64,000 bases of DNA, from the NCBI GenBank assembly GCA_002496805.1, contig DALO01000016.1, positions 1 through 64,000 on the forward strand, in the 5' to 3' direction. Source of the stretch: Methanobacterium sp. UBA353 (GTDB lineage: Archaea; Methanobacteriota; Methanobacteria; Methanobacteriales; Methanobacteriaceae). The notes beneath the pieces were generated by a model. That model saw nothing but the letters and a program-made list of their open reading frames with translations, was not told the origin of the DNA and ran no database searches. The position numbers and the translations under genes were made by a program. Below, one piece after another: positions 31,411-47,058 of the stretch (within the stretch, counting starts at the first letter, position 1; each line of letters starts with the position of its first letter).

Positions 31411-31995
31411 TCACTCGATTAAAGTGTGTCTAGCCTTCATATCTTCTTCTGTTTTTCCCATTTCAACCATTAATTGGGCGATTAATCCATCAAGGAATAT
31501 AAGACTGGTAACCTCAAATAAAGTACCCATTGGAGATAAAGACTGATGTTTCCCATTTATCTGACGAGTGATGTAGTTTTTTTCAGAATCGATCTTGGTA
31601 CGGCCCTTAATGTGCACTATTAAATCTGCCATTTCTCCCAAGGTAGAGTCCACATAAGAAGTCACAGCAATAATTTTAGTTCCTCTTTTATGGGCAATTT
31701 CCGCTGCACTGATAATGCTGAATGTTTCACCCGAACCGGAAATTGCTAATAGACAATCTTCAGGCGATAAAGCCGGAGTTGTAGTCTCTCCAACCACATA
31801 AACGCTTATTCCAAGGTGCATGAGGCGCATGGCAAAAGCCCTGGCCACCAGACCTGATCGTCCCAATCCCATGACAAAAACATTTTTTGATGACTGTAAT
31901 AATCCTGACATTTCTTCTATGTTCTTTGGATCGAGTTTTCCAGAAACAGAGAGTATATTATCTATTATTTCTTGTATAGCGTCATTTAAAATCAA
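31411..31995 (-). CDS. hxlB: 6-phospho-3-hexuloisomerase (SIS domain)
   Basis: The protein is about 194 residues with a single SIS fold: [21 protein letters not shown] near residue 42 and [31 protein letters not shown] near residue 85. Length and motifs match archaeal PHI, which interconverts fructose 6-phosphate and hexulose 6-phosphate in the ribulose monophosphate route to pentoses. GGTGA is placed to serve the TTG at 31995; a GTG at 32004 overlaps it. The partner hexulose-phosphate synthase is not in the window. Confidence 0.85.
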   Translation of the reverse strand: MILNDAIQEIIDNILSVSGKLDPKNIEEMSGLLQSSKNVFVMGLGRSGLVARAFAMRLMHLGISVYVVGETTTPALSPEDCLLAISGSGETFSIISAAEIAHKRGTKIIAVTSYVDSTLGEMADLIVHIKGRTKIDSEKNYITRQINGKHQSLSPMGTLFEVTSLIFLDGLIAQLMVEMGKTEEDMKARHTLIE

Positions 31996-32122
31996 TTGTT
32001 TCACCGTAAGTACATTATTTCGTGGTGTATATCTATCTGGTTTGATATATATAATTTCTACAAGTAATCAAAATTCAATATTGAAACTCCTATAAAAATC
32101 ATTAAATCAGAGATGGAGAAGC

Positions 32123-33019
32123 ATGAATGATAAATTGAGTCCAATTAAGTTTAATCCGACATTAAACTTGGAGATAAATGATGTAAAATTCACATATAGG
32201 CTTTTTGATGCTTTAGAAAAAATTTCCCAAACTTGGTCTCAGAGAGAAGCTGCCAAAAACCTAAAAATATCTCATACAGTATTAAACCGGAGAATTCGAA
32301 ACGCAGAAGATAAATTGGGATTTAAATTAGTGTACACGACTGGAACAGGTTCTGAACTCACCCCTCAGGCAGTTTTGATCCTTGAAAAATATCAAGAATA
32401 CCAGGAAAGACTTAAAGAAAGATCTATACCATTCACTTGTGGAGGTCCAATTTCAACCGGTTTAATAGATGTGTTATCCAAGCATTACGGTCTTGAAACT
32501 GTAATTAGTAGTGTGGATGATTTGAGCGCCTTGAAAATGGCTAAGAAAGGTTTAGTAGACATTCTCCTTCTTGATGATCCCGTGCATGCATTAATGAATG
32601 ACTTGGATTTTACCCCCATTGCTAGGGATCACTTAGTGTTAGTTTCTGGATGTGATGAACAACCTGAAACTGTAAAGGAACTTAATGGAAGTAAATTCGT
32701 TGAAATTCCGTTATCCGCCCAGAGACTGGCTTGGAACACGTTAGATCATTTAAGAATAGATTATAAGATTGTTGAAGTGTGTAATTCACCTATTAACACG
32801 TTGAAAATGGTTTATGAAGAGGATGGCTTGTTAACCTTCCTAAACAAAAGCTATATATCAGGTATTACTACTGGTTCCAATCTTCTTGCAGAAGACACCA
32901 TGCACATTATTAGTATGGTCCTACCTAATTCAAACCCCAAATTGGAGGATTTTTTAGAATTTATCGTGGGTCGAGGGCAGAAATTAATTGATAAATGGGG
33001 TTTTGAAAGAATTGATTAA
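32123..33019 (+). CDS. LysR/ModE-like regulator with a periplasmic-binding-protein-type sensor domain
   Basis: The 298-residue protein has a winged helix-turn-helix (about 25-95: [46 protein letters not shown]). A substrate-binding-protein-like domain (about 105-298: [42 protein letters not shown]) resembles anion-binding proteins of the TupA/ModA type. Archaeal LysR-like proteins with this layout are plausible oxyanion sensors. Its position after formate dehydrogenase and fdhD suggests Mo/W or formate response, but target and ligand are unknown. It diverges from hxlB with a 127-base shared promoter region. Confidence 0.7.
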   Translation: MNDKLSPIKFNPTLNLEINDVKFTYRLFDALEKISQTWSQREAAKNLKISHTVLNRRIRNAEDKLGFKLVYTTGTGSELTPQAVLILEKYQEYQERLKERSIPFTCGGPISTGLIDVLSKHYGLETVISSVDDLSALKMAKKGLVDILLLDDPVHALMNDLDFTPIARDHLVLVSGCDEQPETVKELNGSKFVEIPLSAQRLAWNTLDHLRIDYKIVEVCNSPINTLKMVYEEDGLLTFLNKSYISGITTGSNLLAEDTMHIISMVLPNSNPKLEDFLEFIVGRGQKLIDKWGFERID

Positions 33020-33101
33020 AATGAAATGTTTTGAATACTAATTTAAAATCATTTAAGCATATCAGTAAATATTAAATAATGTTAAAATAGAAATAAGGCA
33101 G

Positions 33102-34016
33102 GTGATTGTTCTGAGGGAAAAAAGAGATTTATTAACTATTGGACATACGGCTCTGGATTACATTATCCGGGTTCATGAATTTCCCGTGCCCAATTCCGCC
33201 TCTACTATAAAAAATATGCAAACATTCCATGGAGGTGCTGCAGCTAACGTTGCAATAGTAGCATCATCACTAGGACTTAAATCTTCCCTTATATCGGCAG
33301 TTGGAGGAGATTTTCAGGGATCAGATTATCAAAAACAGTTAAAAAATTTCAACATTGATTTACAGGATATGATAGTGGTTGAAAATGATACAACGCCCAC
33401 TGCATTTGTTTTAACTGACAGTAACCATGATCAAATCTTTTATTTTTACTGGGGGGCTGCAACCAGATTCAAAGAATCTGGAGTTCCTCATAAAGCTATA
33501 AAAAACGCTAGATCAGTGCATTTGGCAACTGGTGACCCTTCATTTAATTTAAAATGTGGGAAATTCGCCAGAGAAGAAGGAAAAATTATATCTTTCGATC
33601 CAGGTCAGGACTTGCACATGTACTCCCCCCAGGACCTTTGTGAAGTTTTAAAAGTCTCAACTATTCTTTTTGGAAACCATCATGAGGTGGAACGGATACT
33701 AAAAAATTTGAAGATGAACGTGGATGAATTGCGAGAATTCGGTCCATCAATTGTGGTTGAAACCAGAGGTATAAATGGTAGTATCATTTACTCTGATGAA
33801 ACCATTAAGGTGAATGCTTTAGAACGTGACCCTGTAGACCCCACAGGTGCCGGGGATTCCTATCGAGCAGGGTTCCTGAAATCATACTTAGAAGGCAAAT
33901 CCTTATTATACTGTGGTAAGTTTGCTTCTGCTGTATCTTCATTTATTGTGGAAGCAGAAGGATGTCAAACCAACGTTCCCAGCCTTAAAATGGTTCACGA
34001 ACGGATGAATGAATAG
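33102..34016 (+). CDS. PfkB-family sugar/nucleoside kinase
   Basis: The 304-residue ribokinase-fold protein has the N-terminal [29 protein letters not shown] and the C-terminal catalytic motif [23 protein letters not shown] (anion hole and general base Asp, about residue 248). The substrate cannot be read from sequence; the archaeal nucleoside kinase of Methanocaldococcus belongs here, and ADP-ribose or sugar kinases are alternatives. The GTG at 33102 is used; GGTGAT is part of the same codons, so a start slightly downstream is possible. Confidence 0.8.
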   Translation: MIVLREKRDLLTIGHTALDYIIRVHEFPVPNSASTIKNMQTFHGGAAANVAIVASSLGLKSSLISAVGGDFQGSDYQKQLKNFNIDLQDMIVVENDTTPTAFVLTDSNHDQIFYFYWGAATRFKESGVPHKAIKNARSVHLATGDPSFNLKCGKFAREEGKIISFDPGQDLHMYSPQDLCEVLKVSTILFGNHHEVERILKNLKMNVDELREFGPSIVVETRGINGSIIYSDETIKVNALERDPVDPTGAGDSYRAGFLKSYLEGKSLLYCGKFASAVSSFIVEAEGCQTNVPSLKMVHERMNE

Positions 34017-34223
34017 ATGATTATATCTGTCCATTCATTGTTTTTTCACCTTTCAATTTTCAAAAAAATGATCTCCTATCCGAGTAAAACCACTATCTAT
34101 TTTTATGGGGAATGTAAAATCAAATTAATATTGACATTAATCATTTAGTAAGGGACTGTATACAACTAAAAAGAAATTGTCAAGATAAACATACTTACTA
34201 AATAAAGTTTACACGGTGATTCT

Positions 34224-35522
34224 ATGACACAAATGGACGATGCGAGAAAAGGGATAATAACCGATGAAATGAAATCCGTCGCAGAAGCGGAAAATGTCGA
34301 CGTTGAATTCATCCGAAAATCTGTAGCCCAGGGTACCATTGCCATTCCCAGTAACATTGGAAGGGAAGTAAAAGCCGTTGGTATTGGATCCGGACTCAGG
34401 ACAAAAGTTAACGCCACTATCGGGACATCCACAGACATATGTGATTTTGATATGGAAGAAGAAAAAGCCAAAGTTGCCATAGCCAATAACGCTGATACAT
34501 TGATGGAACTTTCTGTTGGTGGAGACTTGGATGAGATTCGAAGGAGAATTTTGAAAATATCTAACATTCCTGTGGGTAGTGTGCCTGTATACCAGGCTGC
34601 CTTTGAAACCATCCGTGAAAAGGGTGCTGCCATCTACATGGATGAAGATGTAATGTTCAAAGCCATCGAAAAACAGGCAAAAGATGGTATAGACTTTATG
34701 GCCATTCATTGCAGTGTGAATATGGAAACACTCAAACGTTTGAAAAGACAGGGACGTGAAGGTGGGCTGGTGAGCCGTGGAGGTGCATTAGTATCTGCGT
34801 GGATGGTGGAAAACGAAATTGAAAACCCATTATACAAAAATTATGATTATATTTTGGAGATCGCCAAAGAATACGATTTTGTGATGTCCATGGCTAACGC
34901 CATGAGAGCAGGAGCTATTGCCGATGCCACCGACCGTGCAGGGGTTCAAGAACTCATAATTCTAGGAGAATTGATCGACCGTGCCCGGGAAGTAGGAGTA
35001 CAGACCATTGTAGAAGGTCCTGGACATATACCATTAAACGAAATCCAAGCAAATGTAACCATGCAGAAAAAACTCTGTCGCGGTGCTCCTTTCTACATGT
35101 TAGGGCCAATTGTAACTGACATAGCCCCTGCATATGATCATATAGTATCATCCATTGGTGCCACCCAGTCAGCTGCCGCTGGAGCAGATTTCATCTGCTA
35201 TGTTACACCTGCCGAACACCTAGCATTACCTGGACCGGAAGATGTAAAAATGGGAGTTATTGCCAGCCGAATCGGGGCATATGTTGGGGACATGTCCAAG
35301 GGGATTCATAAGGGTGAAAAGGACTTGGAAATGGCCAACGCTCGGAAAAAACTAAACTGGGAAGCTCAATATGATGCAGCCATATGTCCAAATGATGCTC
35401 GCGCCATAAGGGATAACCGCCCCCCAGAAGACCCTGACACTTGTACCATGTGCGGAAGTTACTGTGCAATAAAAATCGTGAATGAATGGTTGGATGAAGC
35501 CCCAACTAAAGTATTTGAATAA
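34224..35522 (+). CDS. thiC: Phosphomethylpyrimidine synthase ThiC
   Basis: The 432-residue radical SAM enzyme converts aminoimidazole ribotide to the thiamine pyrimidine. Conserved stretches include [57 protein letters not shown], and the C-terminal cluster motif [11 protein letters not shown] (CxxCxxxxC). Length equals the archaeal/short bacterial form without the plant-type N-terminal domain. GGTGAT precedes the ATG. No TPP riboswitch-like element was recognised in the 207-base gap upstream. Confidence 0.95.
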   Translation: MTQMDDARKGIITDEMKSVAEAENVDVEFIRKSVAQGTIAIPSNIGREVKAVGIGSGLRTKVNATIGTSTDICDFDMEEEKAKVAIANNADTLMELSVGGDLDEIRRRILKISNIPVGSVPVYQAAFETIREKGAAIYMDEDVMFKAIEKQAKDGIDFMAIHCSVNMETLKRLKRQGREGGLVSRGGALVSAWMVENEIENPLYKNYDYILEIAKEYDFVMSMANAMRAGAIADATDRAGVQELIILGELIDRAREVGVQTIVEGPGHIPLNEIQANVTMQKKLCRGAPFYMLGPIVTDIAPAYDHIVSSIGATQSAAAGADFICYVTPAEHLALPGPEDVKMGVIASRIGAYVGDMSKGIHKGEKDLEMANARKKLNWEAQYDAAICPNDARAIRDNRPPEDPDTCTMCGSYCAIKIVNEWLDEAPTKVFE

Positions 35523-35596
35523 CTTCATTCCCTTTTTATTATTATATTTTTACAAGTAACCCCTATTTTTTATTTTTATAACAGAAGGTGAATTGA

Positions 35597-37171
<1,575 letters not shown>

Positions 37172-37247
37172 AACCTCCACTAATAATAAAAAAAGGTAAA
37201 ATCTTCTTTTAACTATACTGTAATGAAAATAAATTGAGGGACCTATC

Positions 37248-37766
37248 TTGAGGGTGAAACTAACAGAAAAAGATTTTTTAAACCCATTAGGAGAAGTTGA
37301 AAATAAGAAAATCGACTTGAATCCACTTCCTTATGACTTTGATCAGGTTTCCTTAATTAATAACACCAAACCAGGAACTGAAATAATATTAAAAGTTCTT
37401 GCAGAATCCTTGGGAAACAGAGAGTTTTTACGTGTCAAAAAACCTGCAGGAACTCCTGCATCTGAACGAGAAATCAAAAAAACATCTTCATCCGATTTAG
37501 CAATTTTAGCTCTAGGAGACTGTGGTTCTTGTGCTAGTTGGTTAGTTTTAGACGCTATACGACTTGAAAAGCTGGGAATTCCTACCATATCTATTTTTTC
37601 GGATCATTTTGCGCCTTTCGCCAGACAATTGGCTGAATCTCATGGGATAAGCGACTTAAGAATCTTGGAAGTTGAGCATCCCATAGCCGGACTCAACAAT
37701 GATCGGGTTGAAGAAAAAGCACTTAAAATAGTTCCCAATCTCCTTTACATTCTCCAAATACCTTAA
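37248..37766 (+). CDS. UGSC-family (CGSC) thiol protein
   Basis: The 172-residue protein has the family centre [32 protein letters not shown] (about 84-115). CGSC stands where homologs in bacteria have selenocysteine-Gly-Ser-Cys, so this is the cysteine form. The surrounding strand-motif-helix order suggests a redox or metal/thiol reaction, but no substrate is known to me. It starts with TTG with GAGGGA upstream. The next gene starts 9 bases after the stop and belongs to the family usually paired with UGSC proteins. Confidence 0.75.
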   Translation: MRVKLTEKDFLNPLGEVENKKIDLNPLPYDFDQVSLINNTKPGTEIILKVLAESLGNREFLRVKKPAGTPASEREIKKTSSSDLAILALGDCGSCASWLVLDAIRLEKLGIPTISIFSDHFAPFARQLAESHGISDLRILEVEHPIAGLNNDRVEEKALKIVPNLLYILQIP

Positions 37767-37775
37767 TCTTGAGAT

Positions 37776-38972
37776 ATGAATATGACCAGAAAAGATGAAA
37801 TTATAGTAGATAAAAATTCCTGTGGATGCCCAATAGACAATTTAGTGGATGATAAGCCCAGCTGTAAAAATAAAAAGACAATAATTAATAATGACCGTCT
37901 TTGCGATTCTAGAAAAAGCGATATGGAATTTTTTGTGGACCCTGACCCTGAAAAGGTGAGTCTAGACTTCTATCAGAACCGTTTTACTGATGGTTTACCT
38001 ATAATACCACCCACCAGAGAAAGAGTAAACCGTTTTCTTAATTATACTATTCACAACCCTGAAGATGTTTTAGCTATTCTTCCACCTAAGATGGGCCAAG
38101 CCACCCCTGAAAAAATTGCAATAAACTCAGTTATGGCAGGTTGCCTCCCTTCCTTCCAAACAGTACTGGAACAGGCTATAATAGCTGTTTCTGTAGATAA
38201 ATTTAATTTGGAGGGTGTAAACGCTACCACTCATCCTGTATCCATTTGCACCATCATAAATGGACCCTTAATAGACGAAATTGGGATGAATGCCTCAGTG
38301 GGATGTTTAGCACCAAGTAACATTGCTAATGCAACTATTGGCCGGGCTCTTCGCCTATGTCTTATAAATATTGCTGGTGCTATCCCAGGAGTGGGTGATC
38401 ATGCCACACAGGGTTCTCCAGCTAAATATAGTTACTGTTTTGGTGAAAATGAAGAAGAAAATCCATGGGAACCATTACATGTTGAAAGAGGTTTCAACCT
38501 TCATGAGAGTACAGTGACTGTTATGGCTGCTGAATCACCACATAACGTTAATGACCATCGCAGTCAATATGCAGAAGACTTACTGGACACCATTATCCAC
38601 ACTGCAACAACTGCCGGGTGTAACAACAGCCATGTGCCGGGAGAGCTTCTAATAATAATGAGTCCTGAGCATGCTAGGACCATCAAACAGGATGGATGGT
38701 CAAAAAAAGATGTTCAGAACTATATACATGAAAATTCCCATTTATCACCTATTCTGGCTGATCGTGGTGGGAGTAAGCTGGATGAAAAAAATATAAGAGA
38801 TAACCAAGTACAGATTACCCGTTCCCCTCAAGATGTGGTTTTAGTAGTTGCAGGAGGTCCAGGCAGACATACCATGATAAGCCATGGTTTTGGAGGCGGA
38901 TCTGAAACTGTGACCATGCCAATAACACTGAAAAACTGTTTCAATCAAAAATCAGTTAAAAATTATAAATAA
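37776..38972 (+). CDS. Conserved partner protein of the UGSC-family protein
   Basis: The 398-residue protein has a cysteine-rich N-terminal extension ([18 protein letters not shown]; residues 15-45). A conserved body follows: [19 protein letters not shown] near 68, [21 protein letters not shown] near 97, [15 protein letters not shown] near 145, [21 protein letters not shown] near 170 and [16 protein letters not shown] near 360. I know this family only as a gene neighbour of UGSC/CGSC proteins; the reaction is unknown. No signal peptide or membrane segment. Two-gene operon with 37248-37766. Confidence 0.7.
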   Translation: MNMTRKDEIIVDKNSCGCPIDNLVDDKPSCKNKKTIINNDRLCDSRKSDMEFFVDPDPEKVSLDFYQNRFTDGLPIIPPTRERVNRFLNYTIHNPEDVLAILPPKMGQATPEKIAINSVMAGCLPSFQTVLEQAIIAVSVDKFNLEGVNATTHPVSICTIINGPLIDEIGMNASVGCLAPSNIANATIGRALRLCLINIAGAIPGVGDHATQGSPAKYSYCFGENEEENPWEPLHVERGFNLHESTVTVMAAESPHNVNDHRSQYAEDLLDTIIHTATTAGCNNSHVPGELLIIMSPEHARTIKQDGWSKKDVQNYIHENSHLSPILADRGGSKLDEKNIRDNQVQITRSPQDVVLVVAGGPGRHTMISHGFGGGSETVTMPITLKNCFNQKSVKNYK

Positions 38973-39004
38973 ATAAAAGTAGGGTTTGGTTTGCAAAATA
39001 TGTT

Positions 39005-39871
39005 TTAATTTATTGGTTCAGGTATATGTTCTGGATTTTCCAGATGGGGATGTATTAAACCTTTTTTATCCATATAAACATAGGTTAAAACCAGTACAAA
39101 AAATGGATTTATTATGCAAGCTAAAATTACTTGCAATATTATGCTTAAAAGATATCCTACTATTGGTACTAAAGATAAAGCCATGTTTATAATGCCGAAA
39201 ACAAACCCAACACATAACGCAATTATTATATTAATTATAAGCACGATAATTACGTCAAATATGTTTTCTCTTAATACTCTAAAACTGTCTTTTAAAGAGC
39301 CAATAACTGATTCTCCGCACACCACAATTGACTGAGAAGTGAACATGAACAGAACCATTGTCACAAGCCATAATATTAAGCTGAGCAAAGCACCAATTAA
39401 GGTCAAAATTGGCGTTATACCATAGGTATAGTCAACAAAAAACCCAATAAGTATAGGAATAGTGAAAAATAATAAAATAAGGCCTATTATTAGCGAAACA
39501 GCCATGATTTTCAGGAAATGTTTATTACCATTCCTAAATCCCAGACTCAAATCAGGTCTTTCACCATTTATTGCGCTTTTTGACATTCCCACTGTAGCGG
39601 CAGACACATAACTACCAATAATCCATGATGAAATCATCACAGTAATGGAAAAAAGAATAATGGGAACTATTAAAGCAATAGGATCAGTTGAATTAGCATG
39701 AATTTTACCAGTAGTCAAAAATTCAGGGCCTATAACTGAAAAAAACAACAAAGCCATTGCTAAAAATGTGATTATCAATAAAAATATTTGCTCAAATAAT
39801 GTAGGTATTGCCAATTTTGGATTCTCAGTAAATCCCTTGAAAGCCCTAGAATAATAATCTCCAATGTCCAT
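39005..39871 (-). CDS. Multi-pass membrane protein (DUF4013-like)
   Basis: The 288-residue hydrophobic protein has about six transmembrane segments. The opening DIGDYYSRAFKGFTENPKLAIPTLFEQIF and the repeated long glycine-poor helices resemble DUF4013 proteins of Methanobacteriales, of unknown function. It converges with the UGSC partner gene, leaving 32 bases between stops, and stands alone with its own upstream region. Confidence 0.65.
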   Translation of the reverse strand: MDIGDYYSRAFKGFTENPKLAIPTLFEQIFLLIITFLAMALLFFSVIGPEFLTTGKIHANSTDPIALIVPIILFSITVMISSWIIGSYVSAATVGMSKSAINGERPDLSLGFRNGNKHFLKIMAVSLIIGLILLFFTIPILIGFFVDYTYGITPILTLIGALLSLILWLVTMVLFMFTSQSIVVCGESVIGSLKDSFRVLRENIFDVIIVLIINIIIALCVGFVFGIINMALSLVPIVGYLLSIILQVILACIINPFFVLVLTYVYMDKKGLIHPHLENPEHIPEPIN

Positions 39872-39964
39872 AAAATTCCTCCATTCCCCTTTAATTCTTA
39901 TAATAATTACTTATTAATCAATTACATATATAAAGTATTATTCTATAAACCTAAGTGATAACTA

Positions 39965-40432
39965 TCAATCTGTAGAAAAGCCAACTTTCTCCAGTTCAGC
40001 TTCCCATGTCTCTTTATTATCTTCAATGAACTTTTCTAATAGTTCTCTGCACTCAACTACATGCATCACTGTGACTTCAACCCCATTACCCTCGAGAATT
40101 TTTTCAGGACCTATTAACGTAGTATTCTCACCTATAACCACACGAAATATGTTGTAAAGTAGAATAGTACCGGAACACATGGTACATGGAGATAAAGTTG
40201 TGTAAAGGGTGCATTTTTGATAATCGGTGCCTTTAAGACGTCCAGCATTTTCTATGCAATCCATCTCGCCGTGAAGAATAGTTGAATCATTTTGGATAAG
40301 CCTATTATGACCTTTGCCCACAATTGTTCCATCTTTTACAAGTACAGCGCCGATTGGAATTCCACCTTCCTTTAAACTCTTTTTTGCTTCTTTAATAGCT
40401 TCAGCCATAAATTTAGAATCTTGGAGTACCAT
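39965..40432 (-). CDS. Cytosine deaminase-like zinc deaminase (yeast Fcy1 type)
   Basis: The 155-residue cytidine-deaminase-fold protein has the zinc ligands HGEMDCIENAGR and LYTTLSPCTMCSGTILLY (HxE and PCxxC). The order, length and segments GHNRLIQNDSTILHGE and VVIGENTTLIGPEKILEGNGVEV follow yeast cytosine deaminase closely, so deamination of cytosine to uracil is likely; guanine or tRNA adenosine deamination are alternatives. ATG 40432 is used, since a purine-rich GGGGAGGGGG lies just before it; the ATG at 40447 precedes that site. Confidence 0.78.
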   Translation of the reverse strand: MVLQDSKFMAEAIKEAKKSLKEGGIPIGAVLVKDGTIVGKGHNRLIQNDSTILHGEMDCIENAGRLKGTDYQKCTLYTTLSPCTMCSGTILLYNIFRVVIGENTTLIGPEKILEGNGVEVTVMHVVECRELLEKFIEDNKETWEAELEKVGFSTD

Positions 40433-40544
40433 GGACCCCCTCCCCATCGTAATTTAATTTCTTAAAAAAAAAAAACAGTAAATGAAACATCAAATTTACT
40501 AGTAGGATCATATTATAAAAAGAAAAAATATGGGAATAAGGTAT

Positions 40545-42851
40545 TTAAAACCTTCTCCTATCCATTAACTCTTTCATTTTACCAGGGTTCCATCCTCCAC
40601 TGGCTGATTTAGATCTTCCGACTTGTTGCACATATCCTGTGATTCGGTCGTACCATTCTACTTCTTTTTCCTCTCCACAAGTAGCACAGTTGGGTTGTAA
40701 TCCTTTCATCAGAGTTTTACATTTTATGCAGAAGCTGAGGGCACTGCTGTATGCCCAGAAACCAATATCAGATTTTCGGGCTATTTTATCAGTGAGACTC
40801 ATGAGGGCTTGCGGATCGCTGTGTGACTCTCCCATGAATGCATGGAAAATGTGTCCTCCCAAGGTGAGTGGGTGGAATTTTTCTTCTATACGAATTTTCT
40901 CAGCAAAACTCACATCAGAATTCACAGGCACATGACTACTGTTAGTGTAGTAAGCAGCTTGGTCATCTCCTTGGGTGATTGCAGTGTCACCAAATTTTTC
41001 TTGATCCAAAGTAGCAAATCGGTAAGCTGTTGATTCAGCCGGTGTCTGCAGTACAGTCCACCTATACCCAGTTTCCTCTTTTAACTCTGTAGCACGTTGA
41101 TTCATGAATTTTAAAACCTTAAGTCCCAGTTTTCGGGCATCATCATCGTCAATACCGACACCACAATGATGGAGAAGCATCTCATTCAAGCCTACAAATC
41201 CAAAGGAAAGAGTGGAATTTTCAACACGGTAATAACGTTCCCCGTCTGTTTCCTGGGTGAGGAATGGGAGAAGGTCAAAATCATCCAGACAGTTCATTGC
41301 CTGTTCTCTGCGCAGATGGAGAACTTGTTCAGCGAGTCGCAAGTGGCCATCCAAATATTCGAAGATATCTTCTTCATCGCGAGATTGGTAAGCAATTCTA
41401 GGTAAGTTAAGAGTTACATATGCAAGGTTACCAGTCCTAATACAGTCTTGTTCCCAGTTTCCAGTCCAATTATCACCTAAACTGGTACGACAACCCATGT
41501 AATTAGCCAGATCACCTCTGTAATCAGGTAACATGTTCACGAAATATGCACTACCATATTTAGCAGATAACTCATGCACCAATGCAACGTCTTCGGCGTA
41601 TTCATCTTTGAGGATTTCATCCCGTAACACGTAGATGGTATTTGGGAATAGGTGAGGTTTGCCATCACTATCTCCATCAAGCAATGTTTCGGTGAATGCC
41701 CGCTGTAACATGCGTGTTTCTTCTTCAAATTCCCCATAAACTCCGACAAGTTTCCCTTTAGGCCCATATGCCTCAACATCTTGCAAAAAGTCAGGCACTC
41801 CAAATTCCATATTTATACTGGTGAATGGAACTTGACTTCCCCTGGCAGCATAGGCCATGTTCAAGTTGTAGATGAACATTTGAACTGCCTGTTTCACTTT
41901 CTCATAAGGCAACCCTCTAGCAAATGGTGCTACAAAAACATTCCAAAGACACATTGATTGGCCACCACTCATGTTTTGTTGGGCAGCTAACATTATTTCT
42001 CCGGAATGGTTCATTAGGGTTTCAATATGGTTTGGTGGTCCAGCTACGCTGGTGTGATCTCCAGTTCCATCAACTTTGAGTCCATGTTTTATGAAAAATC
42101 GAAGGTCATGTTGCAAACAGTTTAGTGGTCTTCCTGCAAAAAATTCTAAGTCATGAACATGAATATCTCCACCCATATGGGCGTCTGCTAGTTCATTAGG
42201 AAGTATGTGTAATAGTGCGTATTGTTTAAGAGCTTCATCAGCCACATATTTATGCACGGTTTCCGGGTTATGTATCATGTTAGCGTTATCACGACTTCCA
42301 TTTTCAATTAGGTTGGTGATGTTGTATACAGGTATTCCTAGCCTAGTGTAGCGACGCCTGTACGTTTCAAGGCCGTGTTCCACCAATTTAGTGTTTACCA
42401 TTTCCCTGAGCATGGGTGCTGTGAGATATTCAACATCCAATTTTTTAACTTCCTTCCAAACTTCGGTAGCTATTTTATCAGCCAGTTCAAGGGATGCACC
42501 TGTTTCTACGATCAAGGTTTTCTCGATCTTTGTCTTGTCAAAACTTTCAATAGTATCCCGGGATGTGCGAACTCTTAATTGATTAGTTCTCAAGTACTTG
42601 TCAGCCATTTCACTGTCTACACGTTTCAAGGAATCGTATACCCACATCTTGATTTCTTTAGTGGTGACACCATCGTAAGCAGCAGTGGCTGCTTGAGATG
42701 ATATTTTTTCCGCTGCCCATAATGGAGCACCTGCCATGAGACAGGATTTTAATATCTTTTCGTGACTGAACTTTTCAAATATTCCATTGTTTTTTAAAAC
42801 ACAATTTTCCGCCTTGGTTGGTATTGCAGCGATTATACGCGCGTCCTTCAT
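40545..42851 (-). CDS. nrdD: Anaerobic ribonucleoside-triphosphate reductase
   Basis: The 768-residue class III reductase has an N-terminal ATP-cone (about 15-110), a catalytic barrel, a zinc site CIKCKTLMKG...CATC near 715-735, and the glycyl radical motif DRITGYVQQVGRS near residue 742. It makes dNTPs without oxygen. The activating enzyme NrdG is not adjacent. The ATG at 42851 has GGATGTG upstream. No intein was seen. Confidence 0.93.
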   Translation of the reverse strand: MKDARIIAAIPTKAENCVLKNNGIFEKFSHEKILKSCLMAGAPLWAAEKISSQAATAAYDGVTTKEIKMWVYDSLKRVDSEMADKYLRTNQLRVRTSRDTIESFDKTKIEKTLIVETGASLELADKIATEVWKEVKKLDVEYLTAPMLREMVNTKLVEHGLETYRRRYTRLGIPVYNITNLIENGSRDNANMIHNPETVHKYVADEALKQYALLHILPNELADAHMGGDIHVHDLEFFAGRPLNCLQHDLRFFIKHGLKVDGTGDHTSVAGPPNHIETLMNHSGEIMLAAQQNMSGGQSMCLWNVFVAPFARGLPYEKVKQAVQMFIYNLNMAYAARGSQVPFTSINMEFGVPDFLQDVEAYGPKGKLVGVYGEFEEETRMLQRAFTETLLDGDSDGKPHLFPNTIYVLRDEILKDEYAEDVALVHELSAKYGSAYFVNMLPDYRGDLANYMGCRTSLGDNWTGNWEQDCIRTGNLAYVTLNLPRIAYQSRDEEDIFEYLDGHLRLAEQVLHLRREQAMNCLDDFDLLPFLTQETDGERYYRVENSTLSFGFVGLNEMLLHHCGVGIDDDDARKLGLKVLKFMNQRATELKEETGYRWTVLQTPAESTAYRFATLDQEKFGDTAITQGDDQAAYYTNSSHVPVNSDVSFAEKIRIEEKFHPLTLGGHIFHAFMGESHSDPQALMSLTDKIARKSDIGFWAYSSALSFCIKCKTLMKGLQPNCATCGEEKEVEWYDRITGYVQQVGRSKSASGGWNPGKMKELMDRRRF

Positions 42852-43058
42852 CCTTTACACATCCTACGCCCTTAAAATTAATATTACAATGATAATAATT
42901 TTCCCCTTAACCCCGGTTTTTATGAGTTTTTAACTTACATTTTATTTCTATTTGTATCTTATAAAATAGTTTCGATTACCCAAACTGTTCTGATAAAAAA
43001 AACTGTTTAGCTACCTTACTATTTTAATTATAACGCTTTTGTCATTCCAACATTATTT

Positions 43059-46388
<3,330 letters not shown>

Positions 46389-46749
46389 AATAATTCCCTA
46401 GTATTTTGTTTATGCTAAAACAATTAAACCAACATTAGACTTTTAAACTGTAAAACCCCCAAAATGGATATAGGTGGTGTTTAAAGCCCGTATTTGGTGA
46501 ACACGACTTATCGTCACTAATAATTATTGGGTTGGAGGTAATTTATACTTTTTCAAAGACTTAAAATTATGAACTTATAGTTAGTTTTATAATCTCAATC
46601 TCCAATCATCACCACTACAAATATAAGGAGGTAGAAAGTAACATTAATATGGTTAAAAATTTCATGAATACATCTTTAGAGAATTCATTAATGGAATATA
46701 ATCAAATAGGTTATGATATAACATTAATAAAGCTTATATGGTGATTTAA
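46389..46749. other. Intergenic region between the divergent polC and secG genes
   Basis: This 361-base AT-rich gap must hold the promoters of both genes. It contains two strong Shine-Dalgarno-like sequences, GGAGGT near 46534 and AAGGAGG near 46625, that are not followed by a good start codon at the usual distance. A 31-codon frame starts at ATG 46649 and ends at 46744 just before secG, but the ribosome site is 18 bases away. I see no convincing gene. Confidence 0.4.
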
Positions 46750-46905
46750 TTGGCAAAGAAAGAAAAAAAATACCTCCCACCAAGTGGGGCTGGATTGGTA
46801 AGATACTTTGAAGAAGAAACCAAAGGACCGAAACTCAGCCCAGAACAAGTCGTTATCATGAGCGTTATACTGGCTGTTTTATGCATTGCTCTACAGTTTT
46901 CCTGA
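46750..46905 (+). CDS. secG: Preprotein translocase subunit SecG (Sec61-beta type)
   Basis: This 51-residue protein is too short for usual gene finding. It reads AKKEKKYLPPSGAGLVRYFE at the start, then an acidic-basic linker with LSPEQVV, and a single C-terminal transmembrane helix (about 37-50), ending in S. That is the tail-anchored layout of archaeal Sec61-beta, part of the SecYE channel. It starts with TTG at 46750, with GGTGA 5 bases upstream. Confidence 0.9.
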   Translation: MAKKEKKYLPPSGAGLVRYFEEETKGPKLSPEQVVIMSVILAVLCIALQFS

Positions 46906-47058
46906 TTCTAAAACCCCCAATTTACTTTTTTTTAACTAAGAATCTTTTGTTTGAAAAACGAATTTAATAATACTATCCAGATTTGAAGTTTTATATTTAA
47001 TAATAGTATAACTTCGGAACTATGATCTAATAATTCAATGAAAATAAGGAGTTTGAAC

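Noticed and set aside
34017..34223. Possible TPP riboswitch upstream of thiC
   Set aside because: No conserved CUGAGA/ACCUGA-type elements were seen in the 207-base gap.
46649..46744. 31-codon reading frame before secG with ATG start
   Set aside because: The nearest good ribosome site is 18 bases away, composition is like non-coding DNA, and its stop lies within the secG ribosome binding site; more likely chance.
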